The notes: generated by a model from the sequence alone, not told the origin. A stretch of 64,000 bases of DNA from Patella vulgata (GCF_932274485.2 NC_065880.2:77495730-77559729), one strand, 5' to 3'. Numbered from the stretch's first letter, positions 42,823-55,234 are shown. Numbers and translations are program-made.

Positions 42823-43077
42823 ATATTCTCCATTGAATACGACAACAATATTTGGTATTTAGACAAAACAGAAAGGGGATTGTGTGGCCAAATCTCATTA
42901 TTGTAGTTCTTAATGTTATTTTAATCATTCACAGACATTTTTATCTTTACACTTTCAGAATAGTGAAAACATCTCACTTTCTGTATGAACTGGGGTAATG
43001 ATGGCGATCATACACCAGGCGGCAGTATGCTGGGGGAAATTTGTCCCAGACAGAGACATGGGAGTTTCCTTCTACAT

Positions 43078-43310
43078 GCCAAGCCAACTGCAGATATCGT
43101 CAAGGTCGCGAGATGTAAAAAGGGTTAGGGCACGTGATTGTTGATGATATTGTGGGTTAGGGCTAGGGTAAAGTCTAAAACCTAAAGCCAACTGCAGATT
43201 TCGTCATGGTCGGGAGATGTAAATAGGGTTAGGGCACGTGATTGTTGATGAGATTGTGGGTTAGGTTTAGGTCTAGGGTTAGGGTTAGCGTTAGACCTTT
43301 GACCAAATTT
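43078..43310. repeat. Telomere-like TTAGGG-rich tandem block
   Basis: Two units of about 108 bp (AAGCCAACTGCAGAT ... GGGTTAGGGCACGTGATTGT ... GTGGGTTAGG) and several TTAGGG motifs. It is related to the interior of the MITE at 33059-33241, so the telomere-like motifs probably belong to that family rather than to a former chromosome end. Confidence 0.75.
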
Positions 43311-43679
43311 GCAGTTGGTATTAATTTATAGATCTAACCACCCGTAATGTTACATTTCATGCTTTAGGTGCGAATACAGTAAAACCTCTTCCCGGTCAAG
43401 TGCATATAATATATATATATTTAACTTGACACAACAACAAGATATTGCGCAATGTATTTTTCTATATATGGTCACAAAACTCTCCTTGACATAAATCCAC
43501 ATGAAATTAAAGTAGATCTATGTTATATATGTAGATAAACATAATATATCGCCATTGGGATGTTCAGTCATCCGAATCGTTACCCGCAAATAAGATGATG
43601 CAAACTAAAAAAGCAGTGCCAGATTTATTGATTTACCCTCTAACCCAAAATCTGTAATTCCGGGGTGGGGGGAGTGGGG

Positions 43680-44620
43680 CGGAGTCACTTAGTGGGATTT
43701 TGGTTACAAAGCCAGATAGAAAGGGCTATATTTGACTACTTGCTTGTTGCTTTACTATAGGCGACCTTCGGTTGCACGGATTTCCGAACTCTAGTCGAAC
43801 TATCTTCATGCGAATGACATTTAGTTCAAGATCTTGCCCTTGACCAGCCGTACCATGCGATAGAGCACGGTCGGGATAGTTCAAGGATGGCCGAAAAGGC
43901 TGATAATGGTGTAGATTTGTCTGAAAAATATAACATTGCTGACTGCCAATGCGTTATTTACACCATGGACCTTATTTCAGAGTTCATGGTAACACCCCGA
44001 GTTAGAGAATTATAGATATTAACAACTTTGATTTTTATTCGAGTTTTCTTGATGAATTTGACAGATTAAGAATTTCTTATTCGAATATATATATAGGCCC
44101 ACGACAAAAAACTTTGTGAAATGATCCATGATACTAGTTAACCCGGATGGAGTCAGCGTTATAAGAAAATGTTTTAAAAGCATTTCTTCATCCCCATCGT
44201 CAAAAATATAGTTTTAGAAATGGGTAAATAGCAGAAAATATAGCAAGCGAAACAACTGACATGGGCGCCGCAATATTGTATAGCCAATGGTCCGTGCCAT
44301 TTGCGTTCGGGTACTGGTTCAGACTGTAGTCGCGACCACAGTTTACACCCGAGGTCGCCCTACGGGTCGGAATTGGAGGCAAACGGGTTGGCATGTAGCG
44401 GTATTGTTAATTGTCCAATATTTCCGTCGGACCCCCGTTTCTCACTCAACCAGCTCGCTAGACAACAAGATGCACCAATCGGTGTCATCGGGTCCGGACT
44501 GGCCCGTGTACCAAAGCGCTCAGTCTTCACAGACCAGCATTTCAGGTCGAAATTTCAAAGACCCCGACCCCTGAAAATCTGGACGTGTTTGTTATATGAT
44601 GCACACTAAACATTCTCAAC
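43680..44620. other. Less AT-rich stretch, unassigned
   Basis: GC content rises around 44230-44580, with overlapping open frames of 95 and 102 codons on the plus strand (44287-44609). I recognise no protein family and no splice signals that would make a gene model. It could be an old repeat or a regulatory, CpG-containing region. Confidence 0.3.
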
Positions 44621-44627
44621 TAAATAA

Positions 44628-44882
44628 ATGAAACGGGGTTTAACGTCCTACTGTTCCGCTCCGACTGGGCTAATGAAGACAGGCATACACCATACAGTGT
44701 GCTATGAGGTAAATTTACCCGGACAGAGGCACTGTCAAGGGATCTTTTACGTGCACACCAATGTGTACGCGGGACCCCGGTTTTTAGTCTCATCCAAACG
44801 GCTAGACAGCTGTCCTTGACAGGAACTTCGTCCTGCACCACTGACATGGGGAAACTATCTTGGCCAACTCCAGGAGCGAACC
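44628..44882 (-). mobile_element. SINE-A, internally deleted
   Basis: AAACGGGGTTTAACGTCCTA, then GGTAAATTTACCCGGACAG joined to GTCAAGGGATCTTTTACGTG, so about 40 bp of the body are missing. The head is lost near GGAGCGAACCCG. Confidence 0.82.
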
Positions 44883-44895
44883 CGAGATAGGGTAC

Positions 44896-45258
44896 AATCT
44901 GCTTAAAATACAGATCTATATTTCGTTTCGGTTTTTTTTTTATACTTTTGATGGCCTACACTACATGATGATCTGACCGGTTGTTGCGATAGGTCACGTC
45001 AGAGGTCATACGAGCGGCTTTTGACCCTATGACGTCAGACATTTGATTGACCAATCAGCATTGATGTTACTAGTGGATTACCCACAGTTCCGTGCAAAGC
45101 ACGCCGTAACAGACCGTTTCATTGGCTAATACCTCACACCATTCAAAACACGTCAATGATAACAACTCTTCCAGATCCTAGTGTAGTAAAGACAAGTAAA
45201 ACGAAATTTTGAACTATAAAATCGAAACGAAATAGGATCTGTGTTTTAATCAGATTGT
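44896..45258. mobile_element. TIR-D element copy
   Basis: CAATCTGCTTAAAATACAGA to GTGTTTTAATCAGATTG, with the internal TGACCCTATGACGTCAGACA block. AGGGTA occurs on both sides as a possible target duplication. Confidence 0.75.
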
Positions 45259-45549
45259 CCAGGGTAGAGAGCCAATGTCTTAATTACTTTACTTCAGTAA
45301 ACGTTTATCATGCACAAACAAATAATAATATTCGGGCGAATGGAAAGAAATCACCTTCTCGCCATTTAATTATCATGAAACAACGCTGATATGTTTAAAC
45401 AGAATGTGAATTCTTATCTTTGTTACTTCTTTTATATTTTTCATACTTAAATGCTATCTGCCAGCTTTTTGTATGATATTACCATGAAAAAAGCAGATAT
45501 GTTTAACTACAATACGAATTCTTGTCTTTGTGAAATCTTTTATATTTTT

Positions 45550-46080
45550 ATACTTAATAATAATAATAAGTTTATTTAAGAAGGGTAAAGGATTAGGCTA
45601 CAGAAGCCTATCTACCATCCTGCCCTTCATGAAAAAACTATAATACAATAGATGATAGCATAAAAAATAAAAGAGAAGGATAAACAGGAGTTTAAAATAA
45701 TCAGGATGAAATTATAATACAAAAGATGACGGCACCAAATGGGAGAGATATAATACCACATAATAAAACATATAACTTACAACAGCAAAGGGCATAAAAA
45801 TGTGACCCAAGGAAAAATTACCTATACATTATTTTTTATATATGGACATAGAGTACGGAATCCCTGGAGGGACTTCCAAGTTCCGAGTTCCGGCTTCCAA
45901 GTTCCGAGTTCCGACAATAAGATATTTAAAAAGTTGTTTCTTGAAAGAATTTAAGTTAGTGATGAGTTTTAAGTAAGATGGTAAAGAATTCCATAGGTTT
46001 GAGCCTTTAAAACGGGTGCTGTTTTTTTTACAATATTAAACTTTGGTCGCAGAGTGATTAGTTTGTTTTTAATGTTGGTT
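45550..46080 (-). mobile_element. LINE 3' end (reverse transcriptase C-terminus)
   Basis: Read on the minus strand, about 45920-46020 encodes GSNLWNSLPSYLK then NLNSFKKQLFKYL, the characteristic end of non-LTR reverse transcriptases (LWNSLP...L...FKxxL). The following UTR runs to an ATT-repeat tail at 45550. It is 5'-truncated and inactive. The clade cannot be fixed from this fragment. Confidence 0.75.
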
Positions 46081-46144
46081 GCTCACTCGCAGCTTTTTTG
46101 TATCATATTATCATTTATCTTGACCTTGTGCTTGATTACGACAA

Positions 46145-46240
46145 GGGGAATACTTGTTGAAATGAAATGAAATGAAATGGGGTTTAACGTCCTACTGTTC
46201 TACTCCGACTGGGCTAATGAAGACGGGGAATACTTGTTGA
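46145..46240 (-). mobile_element. Ultra-short SINE-A insertion (64 bp) with target duplication
   Basis: Body 46161-46224: (AATGA)n, GGGGTTTAACGTCCTACTG to GGGCTAATGAAGAC. A perfect 16-bp duplication GGGGAATACTTGTTGA flanks it (46145-46160 and 46225-46240). Confidence 0.9.
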
Positions 46241-46571
46241 TGGTTGCACTATTAAAGTTACTAGTGACTGTTATCCATAAAGTTGTGTTTGTGTTATTTC
46301 AGTGTTTTCCTATCACTCTATCACTAAATACCTTGCAACCAATATAAAGCAGATATTTATTTACTTTGGTAAACAATTATCATGTACAGTCAAACAAATA
46401 TATACACTCAAACACACCTTTATTTAATTTTCAGAGGAAATTGTTTCAGTAACAAGACTTACAACAAAGATCAGTGAGACGTTAACTTAAAAAAAGACTT
46501 GTGAAATCGTGTTGAAATGTTACACTGTCATAAACATGAGAATGTATTCATCTCAGGTGTCCCGAGTATTA

Positions 46572-47921
46572 AAGTAGCCAAGTCTCTAATTCAGTATCAT
46601 CCACAGTCTTCTACATTGAAAACACGAATTATTTGTCAATTTAAATCAACATCGATGCCGTAATCTTACCGGGAAAAGATGGGGGCTCTGATGTCCAATA
46701 TTTAAGACAAAATAAACATGTTATCATTGGTACACGAATCGTGTACCAGAATGCGTTTCAGCACCATTTGTAACAAGGGACTCGAAGAACGAGGCTAGAC
46801 ATATTCCACATGTCATGTCAAACGGTAACGCCAAATTCTTATCTGGAAAGCATGCACAAATTCATTTATAAAATTATAAACGGCCTTTCTCCATCCTATC
46901 TCCATGATTTAATCTTGACAAAAAGCGCACACTATAATCTCCGAAAAACAAGCCTACCTGAATATAAATGCAAAACAAATATCTTCTATAATTCTTTCAT
47001 ACCATCGTCAATAAGAGAATGGAACAAATTAAGTTCGGAGACAAAAAATTCAACATCTCTAAATATTTTCAATTCGAAACTCATGGCTCAAGATCTGATA
47101 CCACCTAACACATTCTCTTTTGGAACCCGTGTAAACCAAATCATACATTCTAAACTGCGTCTCTCTTGCAGCAATCTAAACGGACATAAATTTTTACGCC
47201 ATATTTCTGATAACCCATCCTGCAGATGTGGTCATCAATTTGAAGACACTGAACATTTTTTATTGAATTGCTCCTTATATTCAGATGCCCGAAATAATAC
47301 AATAAATAATTTACCTACTATTCACCGAAATACTACAACCCTATTGTATGGAATTGACAGCATAGAAAACTCATTCATTATTTTTAAAACTGTTCACTCG
47401 TTTTTTGAAATCACCAGACGATTCGAGGGACAATTATAACCATTCATTGTAAATATATTTTCACTTGTACATTATTTGCCTATTACTAAACTGTAAATCT
47501 ATTCCAGAGACAACTATAACACACTCACTGTAAAATAACTGCACTTGTACATTGTATGTTTTTTTTATGTAAATACATGTATCTATATCTGACAGGGAGA
47601 AGGGTTTAATATAGGCTATGCCTGTTCCCCAATCCCTATTCAGATAGAAATCTGAATAAAAATATTGCCTATAAAAAAAAAAAAAAAAAAGCATGCACAA
47701 TACATGCTACCGGTGTAGACTGAAATAATCAGACGCTAGAGATTGCCATTCGATTACGACTTCTGGCGTATTTCGCCGAACATAATTGATTTGAAATTAG
47801 AGTAAAAACGGAAACGATTGGATGTAAATCAGTTTATATATATTCATATTACATCATTGTGTGCGTTGCGACCTATTTGTGTCAATTTCTAGGACCCAAA
47901 TATTAGAGATTTAGCTCCTTT
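46572..47921. mobile_element. TIR-H element interrupted by a LINE
   Basis: The outer parts (46572-46859 and 47701-47921) match the uninterrupted copy at 40276-40750, including GGTACACGAATCGTGTACC. The middle 828 bp is a LINE insertion. Confidence 0.82.
46860..47687 (+). mobile_element. 5'-truncated LINE with poly-A and 13-bp target duplication
   Basis: Encodes about 190 residues of a non-LTR retrotransposon ORF2 C-terminus: KIINGLSPSYLHDLI, REWNKLSSETKN, and a CxC..H..C element (PSCRCGHQFEDTEHFLLNC), ending at a stop at 47437-47439. The first 16 or so codons of the open frame come from the host TIR-H sequence. Then comes a 3' UTR ending AATAAAAATATTGCCTAT and a poly-A of about 18. The duplication AAAGCATGCACAA occurs at 46847-46859 and 47688-47700. 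Perfect duplication and intact frame suggest a fairly recent insertion. Confidence 0.9.
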
Positions 47922-48110
47922 TAACAACAAAGAAAGCTATACAACTATCGCGGACTAATATATATTTTAGAGACCCAAATTTCACAAAATTGTAGTTTGC
48001 AAGGGTTTAAAATGATTAAACTGTTTCTTAAATATAACAAGCGCTATTGTTCTCAATGGGGAGCTAACTGTAGTCAGACAGTGTAAGTTTCATACCTGTC
48101 TTCTTAATGT

Positions 48111-48550
48111 TAAAGGAGCTAAGTTCTACACTTTAGCACATAGAAATGGACACAAATGGGTCGCAACGTATATAATAATGTAATATGAATGTCGAAAGGG
48201 GAATTAAAATGTCGGCCAATAAGCGTTTCTGTTATTACTGTAATTTCTAATGTTATGTTCGGTGAATTACGCGAAGAGTCCAAACTGAATGACAGTCTTT
48301 GGCCGCTGGTTATTCCACTCTACGCCAGTAGTATACTCCTATGAGATTATGTTTAGTTCGTTCATCGTGTCGTTTCATTACAAATAGCGCTCGAAAGTTT
48401 CTGGCACGCGATTCGTGTACCAATTTTAAAATTTTCATTTTGTCTTAAATATTTGATATCAGAAGCCCATCTTTTCACGGTAAGATCAACATCAATGTTG
48501 GTTTAAATCGAAGACTGTGGAGATATTGAGTTAAGAGACTATCCTTTTTG
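48111..48550. mobile_element. TIR-H element copy (reverse)
   Basis: AAAGGAGCTAAGTTC to GTTAAGAGACTATCC. The central motif has decayed to GCACGCGATTCGTGTACC. It lies about 190 bp from the previous copy in inverted orientation. Confidence 0.75.
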
Positions 48551-49930
48551 AAATATAACCCATGAAAACCAGCAAAAAATACACACGGTGGTACACTGGT
48601 CGCTTTATTTTCAGTAAAATACTATATTTTTCATATTTATTTTTTTCAATTCTGAGACATTCATGATCAATCCAGTGAGTTAAAATTCAGAAAAAGTTGG
48701 CCTTTTCGTAAAAGAAAAGGCAGTTAATAATTGTAATCCGGTTTAAAACGAGTTTATGACTCTGTCAAAAGACTTACGGCAGATTAAAAAAATTACGGAT
48801 ATGCGTCAACACATGGAAAGTACAGAAATGACACCAAGCGGTTAGAACTTGTGGTAAGTGAAACCGTTATTGCAACAAAAACGACGGTCGACTGCGAGGT
48901 TTATTGTAAATCTGATCTAAATCCGTCGGAGATATTTTTGTGACCGTTAGGTAGGTATGGTTTAATGGTCGAGAGCGAGACATTAAGATATATACTGCAC
49001 GAGGCGTTAGCGGAGTGTTGTTTCAATATATTACGCAATATCTTTAGCTCGAGACCATTAAACGACTTAAAATGCAGACACTATCCCACGAGTCTAATAT
49101 TTCATCAAGTATAGATAATGTACGATTGGCAAGTTGCCCGTACATTATTGGAAATAATGGTACGCCAGCATCAAAGGATGACGTCACATCTGTATTTTAA
49201 CTAGAAGTAATGGTCGACTGTATGAACAGGACTAGTCTCAGTCACCCAGAACCGCCTAGTCTTCATCGTACGGAGAACATGTTTCTGGATGATAGAGACT
49301 AGAACAGGACAAACTGTTGTAAAGCCTTGAAGATTTGTGCTACTTTTGAAACATTCCGAGTTTATCGGTTGATACTGTGGTTATCTCTATTTATGATTTT
49401 ATCTTATCGAAGCTGTCGTCACTTTCCGTGATATATATTTCATACGGGGCATTTTTTGTTTTAGACTACATTGAAATGTGGTCGTATATTGTCGTCCCCT
49501 CTGTCCGTTCTTCCGTCAACAATTTTCTTGTGAACACTCTACAGACTATTATCATTTGAAAAATATATATTGAAATATTATGTTATTGACATTAGTGCTA
49601 CGATGAAGCAGTTTTGATAACAACTGTTAGAAATCAATGTGAATTATTTCACAAATTAGTGATATTCAGCGGCAGATCAAATTTAAATTTTTTTTTTATT
49701 AATTACATCTGGAGTTCCGACCATTGTTAACTTTTCAGGATCTTGAAAGCTCCAGCTACAAAAGTTATCCCAACTACGTGGGATTTATGCATTAAGATAA
49801 ACACAAGCGTTCTATGGATGAACAATTACTGTATTTAATCGGAGCCCCGTTTCTACAATGATTCTATTGTCGTTTTCTAGCACAATGGATTTATGCATGT
49901 TGGTCAAGTTACTGAATTTCAACAAACCCC
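48551..49930. other. Mostly featureless intergenic stretch
   Basis: Contains a single diverged unit of the 7316-7599 repeat at 49060-49195 (GACCATTAAACGACTTAAAA, TGGTACGCCAGCATCAAAGG). Otherwise I see no gene, RNA or boundary. Confidence 0.55.
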
Positions 49931-51000
49931 ATTAAAGGAGCTAAACTTCTAACGCAATATTATCGATAATATTCGAAATTAAAACCACGAATTAGGATTC
50001 AATATTAGTCCATTTAAATGAATACTGATGTTGTTATCTTACCGTGAACATATGGGGTCCTAATATCCAATATTTAAAACACATGCATATTTTAAAGTCA
50101 GTTCACGATTCGTGTACTTTATATGGATATATTGGTTTCGAGCGCCATTTGTAATGAAGACAAACCGAAAGTAATTAAAAATGTGCACTTCTACCAAAGA
50201 AATCACTCGATTTGCTTAAAATAGATATCAATTTTTCGGATTAGTGAAATGAAGAAACCTGTCGAATTTGAACAATCACCATTAATAAGCCTGGTAACCT
50301 ATCTTTCCTTCGGGAAACTGACTAATGTTTAAAGATGCATTATGTTAAAGCTAAATATGCCCATTGCAGGTCTTTCTTTAGGCGTAATGTATCATATAAA
50401 TTAGTCAAATTGGTTCACTCTGGGCCGAGATATTAGCGATTCAATTTTTGGAGAGCCTCGATCATCTTTACTACGGTTGGTACAGTGTCTCGATGATCCA
50501 TTTTTACGTTAAATCATCCATCAAAAAACGTATTAAAATCCACTAAATATAGCAGGCTAACAGTGGCATCGAGAGTTAACTATGGTCTTGATAAGTTTTT
50601 AATTAATGTCTAATTAATAATTTAGATAACATTTCCGGCCTAAAGAAAGACTTGTAATGGGCAGATTTAGCTCTTGTATAATGCATGTTTAATTAGACAT
50701 GTATTTACATGAAAATCATTTAAACACATCTCTAAACCATCGGATGACAGGGATTTAAATGGATTAGACATTTTAAAATCTAAACATAAAGGTTTAGTCG
50801 AGACTTAGTCTGGGTTGTCAAGTTCCGTTGCTACGATAATAGACGATCTACGCTATTCTTATCAAATCTTTCAACATTCATAACTGTGCCCAGAATAATG
50901 TGATTTGACTGAAATTTTCAATATATTTCTTTTTCATTGTCTATTTTTAAACTATTATAGCAAGAGTTCTTTATCTAGATCTTACATAATGCATCTTTAA
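49931..51000. repeat. TIR-H half copy and two TIR-C copies
   Basis: 49931-50180 begins AAAGGAGCTAAACTTC and keeps TTCACGATTCGTGTACTTT. 50331-50695 and 50695-51000 are TIR-C copies (TTTAAAGATGCATTATGTTA; ACATAATGCATCTTTAATAG), placed next to each other. Confidence 0.65.
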
Positions 51001-51176
51001 TAGTATGTTGAAATGAGTGTAATCTACTTTTCACCACATTCTCACTAAATTCAATAGTTTTAAGCTGAGTCATGTTTTCCCCCTGAATAATTAGCAACCT
51101 GCCAGCATCCCACCTTGAATTCCCCATACGTCAGGCACTGGTGTTTTGACACCATTTCCAACCTCATCTCCATACT

Positions 51177-51462
51177 TAACTTGAGAAAAGACACTAAGCT
51201 GGTTGGCCGACATTTTAAGTCCTAAATCTACGATTTTGGTCGAAAACACTAAATCTACTTCGAGAAATTTGTTAAGTATATCTATTCTGCTTCGATTTAT
51301 TAAAATAGAAAAGGTTTATTTAGTGTTTGTGTGTATGACAGATGTGAAACGGAATAGAGCCGCAATACAAAACAGTACACTAATTTTTAGATATGGCGGC
51401 CATTTCGGACAGAGATCTATTCTCGAAGAATGAAGTAGATGGATCTCTGTGTGCAGAATGTC
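51177..51462 (+). repeat. Repeat F, copy 1
   Basis: CTTGAGAAAAGACACTAAGC to GATGGATCTCTGTGTGCAG. A reverse copy lies at 61790-62079. The 76-codon open frame inside is not conserved between the copies, so it is not called as a gene. Confidence 0.75.
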
Positions 51463-51539
51463 CCATGTCACGTCTCTGCTATTCTCATAGTCTAAATTAT
51501 AGATATATTTATTTCCGATAGCACTCCACAGTTCGGTTG

Positions 51540-51625
51540 ATAATCCAGTCCCAGTCCTGTCCAGAATAATCCAATCCCAGTCCTGTCCAGAATAATCTTA
51601 TCCCAGTCCAGAATAATCAAGCACC
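51540..51625. repeat. Short tandem repeat (about 31 bp unit, three units)
   Basis: TCCCAGTCCTGTCCAGAATAAT repeats at about 51549 and 51580, then a shortened TCCCAGTCCAGAATAAT. Confidence 0.88.
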
Positions 51626-52079
51626 ATTAAAAAATAAAATATATCGGATTTTTAAGCCAGTAACTTTTTAAAATGTTGTACGGCATTGAAAAGATTTTTT
51701 TTAACACGAAATGGAGCAAACTAGCCAACGTATGGTTTGATTCTGCAAATAAACATCATCTGTACTTTTAATCTAGAATAAAACATTATAACGACTGAAA
51801 CAAAGCGATTATTTTACCATCATTTAAAATAATGTGTGATAAAAAAAACTCACCAAAATAAAGTCCGTCGCTAACAAAGCGATCGAAGTAAGTAAACTAG
51901 TTGAATCACTCAACGCTATCTACCTTTACCCTAAACAATATAAGTATGTGTAATTTAGTCATGTGAGTATTCGAGTTGTCGGATTTCACAATTCGGATAG
52001 TTTATCCGCCTTAGTCTGTAAAGGGCGTGCTCAATTTAAAGAGATGCTGTCATTTTGCAGTCACTATATATAATACTAT

Positions 52080-52480
52080 ATTAATTTTGATGGGATAAAT
52101 ATAACTATATCTACATGTCGGAATGCACAATTCGGATAGTTTATCTATAATAATTATACTATATTTGATTGGATAAATATGACTATACTATATTTGATTG
52201 TATTCGACGCGATAAATATATACTTGTATTTGACGTGACAAATATGACTATAATATAATTGTATTTGGTATGGTAAATATCAAAATATTATAAGGACGTG
52301 GTAAATATGACTATATTATAATAATTATATTGTATATGATAAATATGACTATGTTATATTATAATTGTATTTGACTCGATAAATATGACTATAGTAAATG
52401 TGACTAAATACTAAATGTGACTATACTATATTAAATTTTACTGTACTATAGTTATATTTGACGTAATAAATATGATTATT
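52080..52480. repeat. AT-rich degenerate minisatellite
   Basis: Irregular repeats of GATAAATATGACTATA and TATATTTGATTG. No strand bias or coding potential. Confidence 0.8.
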
Positions 52481-52887
52481 TGATGACAACATCTCTTTAA
52501 CAAAACTGATTTCAGATACTTGGATGACCCTAATAAACGGCCCCGCTTATACTTAATAAAACAAATAACCAGGGTTTTTTTAAACAAGAAAGTTTAATGG
52601 TATTGTTTATTTTGTAGAATTTAATGAAGAAATTCACTATTAATTATTATTGACAATTGTGTCCGACATGACAATTTCCAAGGGAGAAACACAATGTTGC
52701 AATATTGGGCATTGGGAGTTGGCTTCTTGCACAACTTGCTTGAACCATTGGGGCGGGGAGCCATCGAGTTAACAACAGACTTTTTTCAAAACATTTGATA
52801 CCGCTATTTGATTTTTAATAGGCGCAGTATTTAAGGATGAAATTGACAATATATATTACGTAAATATGGGTGATATATATATAATCG
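52481..52887. other. No recognised feature
   Basis: AT-rich, stop-filled sequence between the minisatellite and the SINE-A pair. Confidence 0.5.
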
Positions 52888-53215
52888 AAATAAAATGAAA
52901 TGGGGTCGACTCGGGTAATGAAGACGGGCATATGTCATACAGTGTGCTATGAGAAGATTTTGCCTGGACAGCGGCGCTCGAATTCCAACTGCCAAGGGAT
53001 CTTCAACGTGACATATAATGAAGATAAACTCTGTCCAAGTCAGATACCGTGTGAACATTGGCGTGCACGTAAAATAATCTTTGGCAGTTGAAATTCGATA
53101 TAAAAGTTGCTCGTAGTCGCAGCTGTCCAGGCAAAATCCCCCTCATAGCAAACTGTATATATGGGGTATACCCCCCCCCCACTCAAAGCAGGACAGTAGG
53201 AGGTTAAATACCATC
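52888..53215. mobile_element. Inverted SINE-A pair with outward tails
   Basis: A minus-strand 3' half (52888-53010) is followed by a plus-strand 3' half (53050-53215, TTGGCGTGCACGTAAAATAA to GGTTAAATACCATCTGATTT). Neither has a tRNA head. The tails face outward. Confidence 0.75.
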
Positions 53216-53384
53216 TGATTTCTTTTTTTTACTATCCACGCAACGCCTGGTAAAATATTTATATTATTTAAAATCAATCACATTCAATTTCGTAGTGAAA
53301 GTAGTAATGCCACTTAAATGTTTGGTTGAAAGTTCAGGGTTAGCTTGTTGAGGGATTATTGTAATGTACATGAAGAGATTATTT

Positions 53385-53831
53385 TAAAGGAGTTAAATCT
53401 TTATTCTTTGACACCTAGAAATGGGTCGCAACGCATATAATAATGTAATTTGAATGTATGTAAACTGATTTACATTCAATCGTTTCTGTTCTTCTAACCA
53501 GTTATGGTCGGCGAAATTCATGAAGTATCCAAATTGAATGACAGTCTTTGGCGTTTGGTTATTCCAGTCTACATCGGTAGTATTTTCCCGTAGCGAATGG
53601 TTAGCCTCGTTCATTGAGTCGATTCCTTAAAAATAGCGATCGAATGCATTCTGGCACGCGATTCGTGTGCCAATTTAGAAATATTCATATTGTTTTAAAT
53701 ATTGGTTTTCAGAAGCCCATCTTTTCATGGTAAGTTAACAACATCCATTTTGATAGAAACTGACCAATATGTCGTGTTTACAATGTCGAAGACTGTGGAT
53801 GATATTGAGTTAGAGACTTGCCTGCTTTAAA
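53385..53831. mobile_element. TIR-H element copy (reverse)
   Basis: AAAGGAGTTAAATCTT to GAGTTAGAGACTTGCC, with the motif GCACGCGATTCGTGTGCC. The minus-strand open frames here are by-products. Confidence 0.75.
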
Positions 53832-54079
53832 GTAAAAATGTGTCATCACTGTTCGTCATATTGCTGATAATAATAAACTGTCATAATTGATATTTCAATA
53901 TTTTGACCTATTTATCATCAGGTTTAAAGGCTGTGGTAAATATCTATATTGATTTAAACTATTGTGGTAATCACGACCATATTCGGTTACCGCGAAACGT
54001 ATAAATTTGAGGCTCTCTTGGTTGCAGTGGAGTGAAGATGTAGCTAATAAAATTGATCGATGAATTCGGGCCCAACTTA

Positions 54080-54870
54080 TGCGTGTTGGCCGAAAAAAGT
54101 TCATGGGGATATTCCAGCGTGGTTTCTCCTTGTCAGTGGTGCAGGATGGAGGGTCTGACAAGGAAAACTGTCTTGACCTTCGGATGGGACGAAAAACTCT
54201 GAGGTTCAATGTACACATTGGTGTACACGTAAAAGATCCTTCAGCTGAAGGGACATTTGCCTCATAGCACACTGCATAGCGTATGCCCGTGTCCATCAGC
54301 CCAGTCCAGTATGAAGTTAAACCCCATTTCATTTCATTTTCATTTTCCATTCATTCGCCACAAATCGCTATTGACAACCCGATATTTCAACATTTTCCTA
54401 GGGGGGGGGGGGGGGGTCTAACCAAAACACCCTGCGTATTTATCGCTGACATAAGTTGTATCAGGATTACAGCAATGGGGTATTAGGAATAAATGAAATG
54501 GAGTTTAACGTCCTACTGTTCTGCTCCTAACCTGGGCTAATGAAGACGGGCATACGCCATACTGTGTGCTATGAGGGAAATTTTGCCCGGACAGCGGCAC
54601 TACGGCCTACTCTTATATCGAATTCCAACTGCCAAGGGATCTTTTACGTGCACGCCAATGTGTACACGGGACCTCGGTTTTTCGTCCCATCCGAACGACT
54701 AGACAGCTGTCCTTGTCAGCCCCTCCGCCCTGCATTACTGACAAGGGAGAACCACGCCGGAAAATCTGGATGAACTTTCTCGGCCAATGCAGGGATCGAA
54801 CACCCCACCTCCAGGCTAGCGAGCTAGCGTCTTACCCACTTAGCCACGTGATCCCCGTATTATGAATAAA
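54080..54870. mobile_element. Two SINE-A copies, tail to tail
   Basis: 54080-54346 is a plus-strand copy lacking its head. 54494-54856 is a full-length minus-strand copy with target duplication GTATTAGGAATAAA (54480-54493) and GTATTATGAATAAA (54857-54870), one mismatch. A run of about 14 G lies between them at 54403. Confidence 0.9.
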
Positions 54871-54944
54871 GTTGCTGTCGATAAATACCTATGAATCAGA
54901 CGTATGTTTTTTTTTCATATTATTGTGTTTAACAGGACGTTGGG

Positions 54945-55205
54945 TGGCCAAATGGTTTAACGCCTGCGCATTAGATCTTAAAGTCTGTCATTGAGTCAAG
55001 TGACGTAGTTTCGGTTCCACGCTTGTACGTGATAAGCAGTAAGGTCGCCTGTCCAACCTCACGTGTGTTTTCTCCGGGTCCTCCAGTTGCCCCTACAACT
55101 AAAACCACTACGCGCGTGCAAATTATTGAAATAACATTGTCCATATGTTAGTTTCAAAATGAACTAGTTTGTGTCGAGTATGGGCGTTAAACACCATTTC
55201 TGTAA
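54945..55205 (+). mobile_element. SINE-B, near full length
   Basis: Head GGGTGGCCAAATGGTTTAAC, B box GTTTCGGTTCCAC, GTTAGTTTCAAAATGAACTAG, end GGGCGTTAAACACCATTTC. Moderately diverged. Confidence 0.85.
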
Positions 55206-55234
55206 ATAAATTATACCAACGAATTAGACTTGTT

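Noticed and set aside
43078-43310. Former chromosome end (interstitial telomere)
   Set aside because: TTAGGG motifs are few, irregular and interspersed, and the block matches the inside of a MITE at 33059-33241.
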